Assembly (NCBI RefSeq): GCF_900156695.1
Contig: NZ_FTOM01000007.1
Span: forward strand, 62,001-126,000
Source of the DNA: Phaeovulum vinaykumarii
GTDB lineage: Bacteria; Pseudomonadota; Alphaproteobacteria; Rhodobacterales; Rhodobacteraceae
Reading direction: 5' to 3'
Length of the DNA: 64,000 nucleotides
Below are positions 37,491 through 46,258 of this stretch, in pieces. Numbering within the stretch: the first letter of the stretch is position 1; each line of letters starts with the position of its first letter. Position numbers and translations under genes: made by a program. The notes beneath the pieces are model-generated. The model was not told the origin of the DNA. It did no database searches and saw nothing but the letters and a program-made list of their open reading frames with translations.

Positions 37491-39521
37491 ATGAACGACA
37501 ACGAACAGGTCACGGTGGTCTTCACGCCCTCGGGCAAACGCGGCCAGGTCGCGCGCGGGACCACGGTGCTGCAAGCCGCCCGCGCGCTGGGGGTGGATCT
37601 CGATTCGGTCTGCGGCGGACGCGGCATCTGCTCGAAATGCCAGTTCAGCCCCGGCATCGGACAGTTCGCCAAGCACGGGCTGACCGTCACCGCCGAGGCG
37701 CTGGCGCCGCCCAATGCCGTCGAGCGCCGTTATGACGAGAAGCGCGGTCTGCCCCCCGGACGCCGGCTGGGCTGTCAGGCGCAGATCCTGGGCGATCTGG
37801 TCGTGGATGTGCCCGCCGAAAGCCAGCTGCACCGCCAGGTCGTGCGCAAATCCGCCTCCGAGCGCGTGATGGAGATGGACCCGGCCACGCGCCCCTTCTT
37901 CGTCGAGGTCACGCCCGCCAGTCTGGAACATCCCGACGGCGATGCCCAGCGTCTGGCCGCAGCGCTTGCGGCGCAATGGGGCATCCGCGATCTGGAGGTG
38001 CCGCTCGATCTGCTGAGCCGGATGCAGCCGATCCTGCGCGCGGCCGACTGGAAGGTGACGGCCGCCATCTGGCAGGGCGGCGGGCGGCCACGTCTGATCG
38101 ACCTCTGGCCGGGGCTGCGCGACGCGCCGCTTCTGGGGCTGGCGATCGACCTCGGCTCGACCACGATCGCGGGCCATCTGGTCGATCTGGCCGACGGGCG
38201 GGTGCGTGCCTCGGCGGGGGTGATGAACCCGCAGATCCGCTTCGGCGAAGACCTGATGAGCCGCGTCTCCTATGCGATGATGAACCCCGGCGGCGCGGCC
38301 GAGATGACGGCAGCGGTGCGTGCGGCGCTGGCCGATCTGGCCCGCGCGCTGACCGACGCGGCCGGCTGCGCCCCCCGCGACGTGGTCGAGGCGGTGCTGG
38401 TCTGCAACCCGGTCATGCACCACCTGATGCTGGGGATCGACCCGGTCGAGCTGGGTCAGGCGCCCTTCGCGCCGGCCACCTCGGCTGCGCTGGACCTGAC
38501 AGCGGCCGAGATCGGGCTTTCCACCATCAACCCGGCCGCGCGCGCCTATGTGCTGCCGCTGATCGCGGGCCATGTGGGCGCGGATGCCGCCGCGGTGGTG
38601 CTGTCCGAGGCCCCGCGCACGGCCAAGGCCCCCGTGCTGATCGTCGATGTGGGCACCAATGCCGAGATCGTGCTGGGCGACCGGACGCGGGTTCTGGCCT
38701 GTTCCTCGCCCACCGGCCCCGCCTTCGAGGGCGCCCAGATCTCGTCCGGCCAGCGCGCCGCCGCGGGCGCCATCGAACGGGTGCGCATCGACCCCGCGAC
38801 ACGGGAACCACGTTTCCGCGTCATCGGCTGCGATCTGTGGTCGGACGCGCCGGGCTTTGCCGAGGCCGCCCCCCCGATCACCGGGATCTGCGGCTCGGGC
38901 ATCATCGAGGCGGTGGCCGAGATGCGGCTGGCCGGGCTGGTCGATGCCTCGGGGCTGATCGGGTCGGCCGAACAGACCGGCAGCGCGCGCTGCATCGCGC
39001 AGGGGCGCACGCATGCCTATCTGCTGCATGACGGGCCCACCCCGGTCATGGTGACCCAGGGCGACATCCGCGCCATCCAGCTGGCCAAATCCGCGCTTTA
39101 TGCCGGCGCGCGCCTCCTGATGGATCATTTCGGCATTGCCCAGGTGGACCGCGTGGTGCTGGCGGGCGCTTTCGGGGCGCATATCTCGCCGCTTCACGCG
39201 ATGGTTCTGGGCATGATCCCCGATTGCGCGACCGAGGCCGTGGTCTCGGCCGGCAATGCCGCGGGAACCGGGGCGCGGATGGCGCTGTGTTCGGTGGCCG
39301 CGCGGCGCCGGATCGAGACCGAGGTGACCGGCATCGAACGGATCGAGACCGCCCTCGAGCCGCGCTTCCAGGAGCATTTCGTGGCCGCCAACGCCCTGCC
39401 GCATGCCACCGATCCCTTTCCGCATCTGCCGCCCCTGCCGCAGGTCTCGTTCAACACCGGCGGCACCCCCGGCGGCAGTGGCGGGCGGCGGCGGCGCCGG
39501 GCCGCGGGCAATGGCGAATAA
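37491..39521 (+). CDS. RACo-like ASKHA ATPase with N-terminal 2Fe-2S ferredoxin domain (DUF4445)
   Basis: A 676-residue protein of the reductive activator of corrinoid enzymes (RamA/RACo) type, which uses ATP and low-potential electrons to return Co(II) to Co(I) in corrinoid methyltransfer systems. The N-terminal ferredoxin domain has Cys41, Cys47, Cys50 and Cys95 (CGGRGICSKC, LGCQAQ). The middle links to the C-terminal actin-like fold with phosphate-binding GLAIDLGSTTIAGHLVDL near 218, VLIVDVGTNAEIVLGDR near 385 and VVLAGAFGAHI near 560. The C-terminal tail is Gly/Arg-rich. GGAG lies before the ATG. No corrinoid protein or methyltransferase gene is in the window, so its client lies elsewhere. 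It follows the CoA-transferase pseudogene by about 75 bases. Confidence 0.87.
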   Translation: MNDNEQVTVVFTPSGKRGQVARGTTVLQAARALGVDLDSVCGGRGICSKCQFSPGIGQFAKHGLTVTAEALAPPNAVERRYDEKRGLPPGRRLGCQAQILGDLVVDVPAESQLHRQVVRKSASERVMEMDPATRPFFVEVTPASLEHPDGDAQRLAAALAAQWGIRDLEVPLDLLSRMQPILRAADWKVTAAIWQGGGRPRLIDLWPGLRDAPLLGLAIDLGSTTIAGHLVDLADGRVRASAGVMNPQIRFGEDLMSRVSYAMMNPGGAAEMTAAVRAALADLARALTDAAGCAPRDVVEAVLVCNPVMHHLMLGIDPVELGQAPFAPATSAALDLTAAEIGLSTINPAARAYVLPLIAGHVGADAAAVVLSEAPRTAKAPVLIVDVGTNAEIVLGDRTRVLACSSPTGPAFEGAQISSGQRAAAGAIERVRIDPATREPRFRVIGCDLWSDAPGFAEAAPPITGICGSGIIEAVAEMRLAGLVDASGLIGSAEQTGSARCIAQGRTHAYLLHDGPTPVMVTQGDIRAIQLAKSALYAGARLLMDHFGIAQVDRVVLAGAFGAHISPLHAMVLGMIPDCATEAVVSAGNAAGTGARMALCSVAARRRIETEVTGIERIETALEPRFQEHFVAANALPHATDPFPHLPPLPQVSFNTGGTPGGSGGRRRRRAAGNGE

Positions 39522-39650
39522 CCGCCACCGGGCCCCTTGTCGCTTTTCTTGCGCGGGCAGGTTCGCTAGGATCGCGCGCAACGCCGGGCCGGGCAGGCTG
39601 GACCGGGCCCGGCAGGGCTTACGCGGCACAAGACCGCGAAGGGGGCAAGG

Positions 39651-40517
39651 ATGAATCGGCAGAGCAAATTGCGCATGCGCGCGGTTTCGGGCGGCGTCAT
39701 GCTGGCGCTGGTCCTTTCGGGATGTCAGATGCAATTGGGCGGCACGGGCGAGGACGGCCCCCGCCCCGCCTCGAGCGCGCGGATCGTGGAACGCGACGTC
39801 GAGGCGCCCGAGGTCTTCTCGGTCACCGAAAAGGGGCTGTGGGACGGGCGTCCGTCGCTGGGCGGCGTCTGGGTCGCCCATCCCGACGTCAAGGATCCCG
39901 AGCGCGTCATCATCCGCAATTCCGAGAACGGCAAGTTCGTGATCGGCGCGCTCTTCCGGCGCGAGCGCGCCAACCCCGGACCCAGGCTGCAATTGTCGTC
40001 GGACGCGGCCGAGGCGCTGGGCGCGCTGGCGGGCCAACCCGTCGCGCTGAACGTGGTGGCGCTGCGCCGCGAGGAGGCCGAGGCCCCCGCCGCAGAAACC
40101 GCCGCCGCAGCGCCCGCACCCGAGACCGCGGCCATCGCCGCCGAGACGGTGGCGGCGACGCCGCTGCCGCCGGCATCCGGCAAGCCCGCCAAACCGGCCA
40201 AGCCCGCCAAGCCGGCGGCAAGCCCGGCCCCCGCCGCCGCGCCCGCGGCCACCGAAACCCGGCCCGCGCGCCCCGCGCCGGCGCTGGGCAAGGCCTATGT
40301 CCAGATCGGCATCTTCAGCGTGCAGGCCAACGCAACCCGCGCCGCCGATCAGCTGCGCAAGGCCGGCGTCGTGCCGACGATCCGCAAGGGCGAAAGCCAG
40401 GGCAAGGACTTCTGGCGCGTCATCGCCGGGCCCGCGGCGTCGAAATCCGACCGCGCGGCCCTTCTCGCCAAGATCAAATCGCTCGGCTATGGCGATGCCT
40501 ATGCCGTCTCGAACTAG
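39651..40517 (+). CDS. SPOR-domain lipoprotein
   Basis: Predicted lipoprotein of 288 residues. The signal sequence VMLALVLSGC ends in a lipobox with Cys near residue 25. A soluble segment (about 40-145) contains GLWDGRPSLGGVWVAHPDVKDP and ERVIIRNSENGKFVIGALFRRE. A low-complexity Ala/Pro/Lys stretch (about 145-210) includes a repeated KPAKPAKPAKPA motif. The C-terminal SPOR domain, AYVQIGIFSVQANATRAADQ through FWRVIAGPAASKSDRAALLAK, should bind denuded glycan strands at the septum. It starts a seven-gene run leading into a D,D-carboxypeptidase 25 bases later, so both probably act on septal peptidoglycan. Confidence 0.86.
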   Translation: MNRQSKLRMRAVSGGVMLALVLSGCQMQLGGTGEDGPRPASSARIVERDVEAPEVFSVTEKGLWDGRPSLGGVWVAHPDVKDPERVIIRNSENGKFVIGALFRRERANPGPRLQLSSDAAEALGALAGQPVALNVVALRREEAEAPAAETAAAAPAPETAAIAAETVAATPLPPASGKPAKPAKPAKPAASPAPAAAPAATETRPARPAPALGKAYVQIGIFSVQANATRAADQLRKAGVVPTIRKGESQGKDFWRVIAGPAASKSDRAALLAKIKSLGYGDAYAVSN

Positions 40518-40542
40518 ACCCCAGAACCGACCGGAGAAGGCC

Positions 40543-41763
40543 ATGCCGACCCCGTTTCGCCAGATCCTGACCGTTCTTGCGCTGATCCTTGCGCTGCCCT
40601 CGGCGGCGCTGGCCTTTGACACCCGCGCCTCGGCGGCCTGGGTCTATGACGTGGCCACGCAGACGGTGCTTCTGGAAAAGAATGCCGATGTGCCGCTGCC
40701 GCCGGCCTCGATGTCCAAGCTGATGACGATCGACATGCTGTTCGAGGCGCTGCGCGACGGGCGCGTGACGCTGGACACGCGCTTTCCGGTGTCGACGCGG
40801 GCGCGGATGATGGGCGGGTCGACCATGTTCCTCAACGAGACCGACCGGCCCCGCGTCGAGGATCTGATCAAGGGGATCGTGGTGCTGTCGGGCAATGACG
40901 CCTGCGTGGTCGTGGCCGAGGGCCTGGGCGGGACCGAGGACAATTTCGCCCGCCTGATGACTGAACGCGCCCATGCGCTGGGCATGAAGAATTCGATCTT
41001 CGCCAATGCCTCGGGGTGGCCGGCGCCGGGGCACCGGATGTCGATGCGCGATCTCGGCACGCTGGCGCTGCGCCTGATCACCGAATTCCCCGAATATTAC
41101 CATTATTTCAGCATCCGCGAATTTCCCTACGACAACCGCGCCCCCGACAACCGCCACAATCGCAACCCGCTGCTGGGGCTGGGGATCGGCGCCGACGGGC
41201 TCAAGACCGGCCACACCAGCGAGGCGGGCTATGGCCTTGTCGGCTCGGCCGTGCAGGGCGAGCGGCGCATCGTCTTCGTGATCTCGGGGATGGACAGCGA
41301 ACGCGCCCGCGCCGAGGAAGCCGAACGCATCGTCAACTGGGCCTTTCGCCAATTCGCGCTGAAGACCGTGGCCACCCAGGGCGACGAGCTGGCCCAGGCG
41401 CCGGTCTGGCTGGGCGAGGCCGAGAGCGTGCCGCTGGTGATGGCCGGGGATCTGCGCCTGCTGGTGCCCGCCCTGGCGCAGGAAGGGCTGAAGGCCACCG
41501 TCAGCTATGACGGGCCGATCCCCGCACCGATCCGCGCGGGCCAACCCATCGCCACGCTGCGCATCGAAACCCCCGACGTTCCGGGCCAGCGCGAGGTGGC
41601 GCTGGTCGCGGGCCGCGACGTCGCCGCGGGCGGCCCTTGGGTGCGGGTGAAGGCCGCGGCCGAACGGCTGTGGGCACAGGCGCTGATTGCCGCCGGGGCG
41701 ACCGGGGTCGTGGGCCAGCCGGGCGCGCTGCCCGTCCAGCCGGGCGCGGTCTCGGGCTCCTGA
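40543..41763 (+). CDS. D-alanyl-D-alanine carboxypeptidase (PBP5/DacA type)
   Basis: Penicillin-binding protein of the S11 family that trims the terminal D-Ala from pentapeptide stems in the periplasm. The 406-residue precursor has a signal peptide (ILTVLALILALPSAALA). Catalytic motifs are intact: SxxK at Ser56-Lys59 (ASMSK), SGN at 116-118 and KTG at 221-223. The C-terminal PBP5-like beta domain spans about residues 285-385. The end AERLWAQALIAAGATGVVGQP is somewhat amphipathic and could anchor it. GGAGAAGG precedes the ATG. The stop TGA overlaps the ATG of tmk, so the peptidoglycan and nucleotide genes are translationally coupled. Confidence 0.93.
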   Translation: MPTPFRQILTVLALILALPSAALAFDTRASAAWVYDVATQTVLLEKNADVPLPPASMSKLMTIDMLFEALRDGRVTLDTRFPVSTRARMMGGSTMFLNETDRPRVEDLIKGIVVLSGNDACVVVAEGLGGTEDNFARLMTERAHALGMKNSIFANASGWPAPGHRMSMRDLGTLALRLITEFPEYYHYFSIREFPYDNRAPDNRHNRNPLLGLGIGADGLKTGHTSEAGYGLVGSAVQGERRIVFVISGMDSERARAEEAERIVNWAFRQFALKTVATQGDELAQAPVWLGEAESVPLVMAGDLRLLVPALAQEGLKATVSYDGPIPAPIRAGQPIATLRIETPDVPGQREVALVAGRDVAAGGPWVRVKAAAERLWAQALIAAGATGVVGQPGALPVQPGAVSGS

Positions 41764-42383
41764 TGTTCATCACCTTCGAGGGCATCGACGGGTCGGGGAA
41801 ATCCACGCAGGCCCAGAGGCTTGCCGATCATCTGCGCGCGGCGGGACATGACGTCGTGCTGACGCGCGAACCCGGCGGCAGCCCCGGCGCCGAGGAGATC
41901 CGCGCGCTGGTCCTCGAGGGGCCGACCGACCGCTGGTCGGCGGAAACCGAGCTTCTGCTCTTCACCGCGGCGCGGCGCGACCATCTGGAACGCACCATCG
42001 CCCCGGCGCTGGCCGCGGGCAAGGTGGTGATCTGCGACCGCTTCGTCGATTCGACCCGTGTCTATCAGGGCCTGACGCGGGGCGATCTGCGCGGTGCGGT
42101 CGAAACGCTGCATGCCGCGCTGATCCGACGCGAGGCCGACCTGACCTTCCTGATCGACATCCCCGCCGAGACCGGCCTGGCCCGCGCCCGTGCCCGTGCC
42201 GGCGCCGAGGCGCGCTTTGAATCCTTCGGCCGCGCGATGCAGGCCGAGATGCGCGCGGGCTTTCTGGATCTGGCGCGCCAGGCCCCCGACCGCATCCGTG
42301 TGATCGACGGCGATGCCCCGCCCGCCGAGGTGGCGGAGCGGGTCGCGGCCCTGGCGCAGGCGGCGCTGGAGCCGCGCGCATGA
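41763..42383 (+). CDS. tmk: Thymidylate kinase
   Basis: Converts dTMP to dTDP with ATP, needed for DNA synthesis; cytoplasmic. The 206-residue product has the P-loop FEGIDGSGKST (residues 5-15), substrate motif TREPGG near 35, CDRFVDSTRVYQG near 90-102 and a LID segment ARARAGAEARFES. The LID Arg-rich region and the absence of the P-loop Arg of the E. coli type are not unusual. The start overlaps the dacA-type stop (TGATG) and the end overlaps holB (ATGA). Confidence 0.95.
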   Translation: MFITFEGIDGSGKSTQAQRLADHLRAAGHDVVLTREPGGSPGAEEIRALVLEGPTDRWSAETELLLFTAARRDHLERTIAPALAAGKVVICDRFVDSTRVYQGLTRGDLRGAVETLHAALIRREADLTFLIDIPAETGLARARARAGAEARFESFGRAMQAEMRAGFLDLARQAPDRIRVIDGDAPPAEVAERVAALAQAALEPRA

Positions 42384-43522
42384 GCGAGCCCCTGCCCGAC
42401 CCCGACCGTGCGCCGGGCGCCCCCCACCCGCGCGAGACGCTGCATCTTTTCGGCCAGGCGCGCGCCGAAGCCGAATTCCTGGCCGCCCATTCCGGCGGGC
42501 GGATGCATCACGCCTGGCTGATCGCCGGGCCTCGCGGGGTCGGCAAGGCCACGCTGGCCTGGCGGATCGCGCGGTTCCTGCTGGCCCTTCCGCAAGACAG
42601 CGGCGGGCTGTTCGGCGGCGCGGCGCCCCCCCCACCCGACAGCCTGGACACCGACCCCGACCACCCGGTCGTGCGGCGCATCCTGGCCCAGGCCGAGCCG
42701 CGGCTGTTCCTTCTGCGCCGCGGGGCCAATGCCACCGGCTCGGGGCTGGCGGCGAATATCCTTGTCGACGAGGTGCGCAAGCTCAAGAGCTTCCTGCAAT
42801 TGTCCGCCGCCGACGGCGGGCGGCGCGCGGTGATCGTGGATGCCGCCGACGAGATGAACACCCCCGCGGCCAATGCGCTGCTGAAACTGCTGGAGGAGCC
42901 CCCCGCCGGCGTGACCTTCCTTCTGGTCAGCCATCAGCCGATGCGCCTTCTGCCCACGATCCGCTCGCGCTGCCGGACCTTGCGGCTGGACATGCTGGGC
43001 CCGGCGGAGATGGCGCGCGCGCTTGAACAGACCGGGGTGGCGGCCGCCCCCGACGAGGCCCCGGCGCTGGCGGCGCTGTCGGGGGGATCGGTGGGCGCGG
43101 CCGTGCGGCTGGTCGAATTGCAGGGGCTCGACCTCTATGGCCAGATCGTGGCGCTTCTGGGCGGGCTGCCGCGGATGGACCGGCCGCGGGCCATCGCGCT
43201 GGCCGAGGGCTGTGCCGGCAAGGCCAATGCCGAGACCTTCGAGCTGATGCTGGACCTCATTGATCTGGCGCTGTCACGTCTGGCGCGGGCCGGGGCGGCG
43301 GGCGGGATCGACCCCGAGGCCGCCCCCGACGAGGCGCGCATCTTCGCGCGCCTGTCGCCCGATACCGCGGCCGCGCGCGGCTGGGCCAACCTGCAACAGG
43401 AGCTGAGCGCGCGCTCCCGCCACGGCCGGGCCGTCAACCTTGACCCCGCCGCGCTGGTGTTGGATATGTTTCTGGCGATCGCCGCGGCTTCCGGCGCGGC
43501 AAGCCGAAGGACGCCCGCATGA
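42380..43522 (+). CDS. holB: DNA polymerase III subunit delta'
   Basis: Clamp-loader subunit of 380 residues, part of the delta-tau/gamma-delta' complex that loads the beta sliding clamp. It has an AAA+ fold with HHAWLIAGPRGVGKATLAWR (residues 43-62), where the Walker A is altered as is common in delta'. INALLKLLEEPP-like ANALLKLLEEPPAGVTFLLVSHQP lies near 172-195. The SRC arginine-finger motif TIRSRCRTLRLD lies near 205. The zinc module is not evident. A four-base overlap joins it to tmk and another to the TatD gene. The tmk-holB pairing is common in bacteria. Confidence 0.92.
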   Translation: MSEPLPDPDRAPGAPHPRETLHLFGQARAEAEFLAAHSGGRMHHAWLIAGPRGVGKATLAWRIARFLLALPQDSGGLFGGAAPPPPDSLDTDPDHPVVRRILAQAEPRLFLLRRGANATGSGLAANILVDEVRKLKSFLQLSAADGGRRAVIVDAADEMNTPAANALLKLLEEPPAGVTFLLVSHQPMRLLPTIRSRCRTLRLDMLGPAEMARALEQTGVAAAPDEAPALAALSGGSVGAAVRLVELQGLDLYGQIVALLGGLPRMDRPRAIALAEGCAGKANAETFELMLDLIDLALSRLARAGAAGGIDPEAAPDEARIFARLSPDTAAARGWANLQQELSARSRHGRAVNLDPAALVLDMFLAIAAASGAASRRTPA

Positions 43523-44361
43523 CCGACGACCGCCCGCAGATGGGCACACCGGCGCCGCCCCCGGCGCTTGTGGACAGCCACTGCCATCTGGATTTCCCCG
43601 ATTTCGCCGACGACCTGGACGCCATCCTGGCGCGCGCACGCGCCGCCGGGGTCACCCGCATGGTGACCATCTGCACGCGCATGGACAACGAACCCGCCGT
43701 GCGCGCCCTGGCCGAAACCCACGACGGGCTGTTCTATGCCGCGGGCGTCCATCCGATGTCGGCGGACAAGGAACCGCTGATCGACGTCGACGCGATGATT
43801 GCACTTTCACAACATCCGCGCTTTGTCGGCATTGGGGAAACCGGGCTGGATTATCACTATTCCGCGGATTCTGCCGAAGTGCAGAAGGAAAGCCTGCGCC
43901 GCCACATCGCCGTTGCGCGCGCCACCGGCCTGCCGCTGATCATCCATGCCCGCGCCGCCGATGACGACATGGCCGCGATCCTGACCGAGGAATTCCGCGC
44001 CGGGCCCTATGGCTGCGTGCTGCATTGCTTTTCCTCGGGGCCCGATCTGGCGCGTGCGGCGCTGGATCTGGGCTTCTATCTGTCGATGTCGGGCATCGCG
44101 GCCTTTCCCAAGTCGAAGGAGCTGCGCGAGATCTTCGCCGCAGCCCCGCTCGAACGCATTCTGGTCGAGACCGACGCGCCCTATCTTGCGCCCCCGCCCC
44201 ATCGCGGCAAGCGCAACGAACCGGCCTATGTCGCCCATACCGCCGCGGTCGGCGCCGAGCTTTTCGGGCTGAGCCTGGCGGATTTTGCCGCCCAGACCAG
44301 CGCCAATTTCGACCGGCTGTTCTCCAAGGCTGCCGGGGCGACGCAGCGGGGGGCCGCATGA
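43519..44361 (+). CDS. TatD family metal-dependent hydrolase
   Basis: TIM-barrel hydrolase of 280 residues; characterised relatives are 3'-5' exonucleases or phosphodiesterases. Metal-binding residues are seen in VDSHCHLDF (HxH, residues 17-25), IGETGLDYHY near 110, LIIHARAADDD near 145, CVLHCFSSGPDLARAAL near 175 and LVETDAPYLAPPPHRGKRNEP near 215-235. It sits between holB and an MBL hydrolase with four-base overlaps on both sides, a conserved arrangement in this order. Its exact cellular role is not established. Confidence 0.93.
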   Translation: MTDDRPQMGTPAPPPALVDSHCHLDFPDFADDLDAILARARAAGVTRMVTICTRMDNEPAVRALAETHDGLFYAAGVHPMSADKEPLIDVDAMIALSQHPRFVGIGETGLDYHYSADSAEVQKESLRRHIAVARATGLPLIIHARAADDDMAAILTEEFRAGPYGCVLHCFSSGPDLARAALDLGFYLSMSGIAAFPKSKELREIFAAAPLERILVETDAPYLAPPPHRGKRNEPAYVAHTAAVGAELFGLSLADFAAQTSANFDRLFSKAAGATQRGAA

Positions 44362-45155
44362 GCCGGATGCGCTTCACGATCCTGGGCTGCGGCTCGTCGG
44401 GGGGCGTGCCGCGGATCGGGGGACATTGGGGCGAATGCAACCCCGACAACCCCAGGAACCGGCGCACGCGCTGTTCCATGCTGGTCGAGCGGATCAGCGC
44501 CGAGGGCACCACCCGCGTCTTGATCGACACCTCGCCCGACCTGCGCGCACAATTGCTGCGCGCGGGCATCGGCAGCCTGGATGCGGTGGCCTATACCCAT
44601 GCCCATGCCGATCACGTGCACGGGCTCGACGATCTGCGCCAGATCACCTTCAACATGCGCGCCCGTCTCGATGTCTGGGCCGACGAGACCACGCAAGGCG
44701 CGCTGCTGTCGCGCTTTGGCTATGCCTTCGTGCAGCCGCCCGACAGCAATTACCCCCCGATCTGCGACCTGCACACGATCCGCGGCCCCTTCAGCGTGAC
44801 CGGCGCGGGCGGCGCGATCGAGCTGGTGCCCTTCGAGGTCGCGCATGGCAATATCGACGCGCTGGGCTTTCGCATCGGCCCGCTGGCCTATCTGCCCGAC
44901 GTCTCGGCGATCCCCGAAGCCGCCTGGCCGCATCTCGAGGGGCTCGAATGCTGGGTGCTTGACGCGCTGCGCCGCACGCCGCATCCGACCCATGCGCATC
45001 TGGCGCTGGCGCTGGAATGGATCGCGCGGGCCCGGCCGGCCGCGGCGGTGCTGACCAACATGCATATCGATCTCGACCATGATGACGTGATGGCCGAAAC
45101 CCCCGACACCGTGCGCCCCGCGCATGACGGGATGGTTCTCGAATTCCAGCTCTGA
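44358..45155 (+). CDS. MBL-fold metallohydrolase (PhnP-like)
   Basis: Metallo-beta-lactamase-fold hydrolase of 265 residues, closest in pattern to PhnP cyclic phosphodiesterases. The signature THAHADHVHGLDDLR (HxHxDH) lies near residue 77-91. FTILGCGSSGGVPRIGGHWGEC at the start resembles PhnP, including a Cys-containing CNPDNPRNRRTRCSMLV segment that can hold a structural zinc. LTNMHIDLDHDDV near 230 supplies further ligands. No phn genes are nearby, so the substrate is probably a nucleotide-like cyclic phosphate or unknown. The start overlaps the TatD gene and the next gene starts one base after the stop. Confidence 0.9.
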   Translation: MSRMRFTILGCGSSGGVPRIGGHWGECNPDNPRNRRTRCSMLVERISAEGTTRVLIDTSPDLRAQLLRAGIGSLDAVAYTHAHADHVHGLDDLRQITFNMRARLDVWADETTQGALLSRFGYAFVQPPDSNYPPICDLHTIRGPFSVTGAGGAIELVPFEVAHGNIDALGFRIGPLAYLPDVSAIPEAAWPHLEGLECWVLDALRRTPHPTHAHLALALEWIARARPAAAVLTNMHIDLDHDDVMAETPDTVRPAHDGMVLEFQL

Positions 45156-45156
45156 C

Positions 45157-46092
45157 ATGTCGGCGCTGATCGACGTCATCTTGCCGGTCTTCCTGGTCAT
45201 CGGCTTTGGCTATGCCGCCGCCTGGTCGGGATTGATGCGCGCGGATGCGGTCGAGGGGGTGATGAAATTCGCCCAGAATTTCGCGGTGCCGGTGCTGCTG
45301 TTCCGCTCGATCGCGCGGCTGGACCTGGGCGCCAGCTATGACCTGGGGCTGATGGTGTCGTTCTATGGCGGCGCCTTTCTCGCCTTTGCCGCGGGGGCGC
45401 TGGGGGCGCGGTTCCTGATCGGGCGTTCGGGGCCCGATTGCATTGCCATCGGCTTTTGCTGTCTCTTTTCGAACTCGCTCCTGCTGGGCGTGCCGATCAC
45501 CCAGCGCGCCTATGGCGACGCCGCACTTGCGGGGAATTTCGCCATCATCTCGGTGCATTCGCCGCTGCTCTATACCTTCGGCATCCTGATGATGGAGACG
45601 GTCAAGAGCCACGGCTCGGGCGCAGGCCTGTCGTCGCTGGCGCTGCGCACGCTGATCGGCATCGCGCGGACGCCGCTGGTGATCGGCATCGCACTGGGCT
45701 TTGCGGTCAACCTGTCGGGCCTGCCGCTGCCGGCGGCGGTCTGGCATGGCACCGAGATGATGGCGCAGGCGGCGCTTCCGGCCGCGCTCTTCGGGCTGGG
45801 CGGGGTTCTGGTGCGCTATCGCCCCGAAGGCGACGTCAAGGCCATTGCGATGGTCTCGGGGCTGTCGCTGGTGCTGCACCCCGTCTTCACCTGGAGCGCG
45901 GCGCATCTCTTCGGGCTGGGGGTCGATGCGATGCGCTCGGCGGTGCTGACGGCGGCCATGGCGCCCGGCGTCAACGCCTATCTCTTTGCCAACATGTATG
46001 GCGCGGCCCGCCGCGTCGCGGCCTCCTCGGTGCTGATCGCCACGGCGCTGTCGATCCTGTCGGTCTGGTTCTGGCTGGCGCTGCTGCCCTGA
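45157..46092 (+). CDS. AEC family transporter
   Basis: Integral membrane transporter of 311 residues in the auxin efflux carrier family. About eight to ten hydrophobic segments are visible, starting with LIDVILPVFLVIGFGYAAAW and ending with SVLIATALSILSVWFWLALLP. A central break has LFSNSLLLGVPITQRAYG near residue 105 and AMAPGVNAYLFANMYG near 270, both typical for the family. Bacterial members move dicarboxylates or other organic anions; the substrate is not predicted. It is the last gene of the SPOR-dacA-tmk-holB-tatD run, beginning one base after the preceding stop. Confidence 0.9.
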   Translation: MSALIDVILPVFLVIGFGYAAAWSGLMRADAVEGVMKFAQNFAVPVLLFRSIARLDLGASYDLGLMVSFYGGAFLAFAAGALGARFLIGRSGPDCIAIGFCCLFSNSLLLGVPITQRAYGDAALAGNFAIISVHSPLLYTFGILMMETVKSHGSGAGLSSLALRTLIGIARTPLVIGIALGFAVNLSGLPLPAAVWHGTEMMAQAALPAALFGLGGVLVRYRPEGDVKAIAMVSGLSLVLHPVFTWSAAHLFGLGVDAMRSAVLTAAMAPGVNAYLFANMYGAARRVAASSVLIATALSILSVWFWLALLP

Positions 46093-46193
46093 GCCCGCGC
46101 GCGCGCACCGCATTTCCCGGCCCTGCGCCCCTTCTCCGGACCTGCTGAGCCCCGATCGGCAGGCCGCACATCCCCTGCCCCACCCGCAACAGC

Positions 46194-46218
46194 AAAAGGG
46201 GGCCCCGAAGGCCCCCTT
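46194..46218. terminator. Bidirectional terminator between AEC gene and ABC operon
   Basis: AAGGGGGCC and GGCCCCCTT form a perfect nine-pair stem with a five-base loop. On the minus strand it runs into TTTT, so it is best suited to the ABC importer operon ending 41 bases away. It can also limit read-through of the AEC operon. Confidence 0.85.
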
Positions 46219-46258
46219 GATCCGATCCCCTGGCGGGTGCGGTCGGTGGCGGCGGGGC

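Noticed and set aside
36789-40622. Minus-strand open frame of about 1277 codons
   Set aside because: Antisense of the CoA-transferase remains, the RACo-like gene and the SPOR gene; Gly/Arg/His-rich with no domain.
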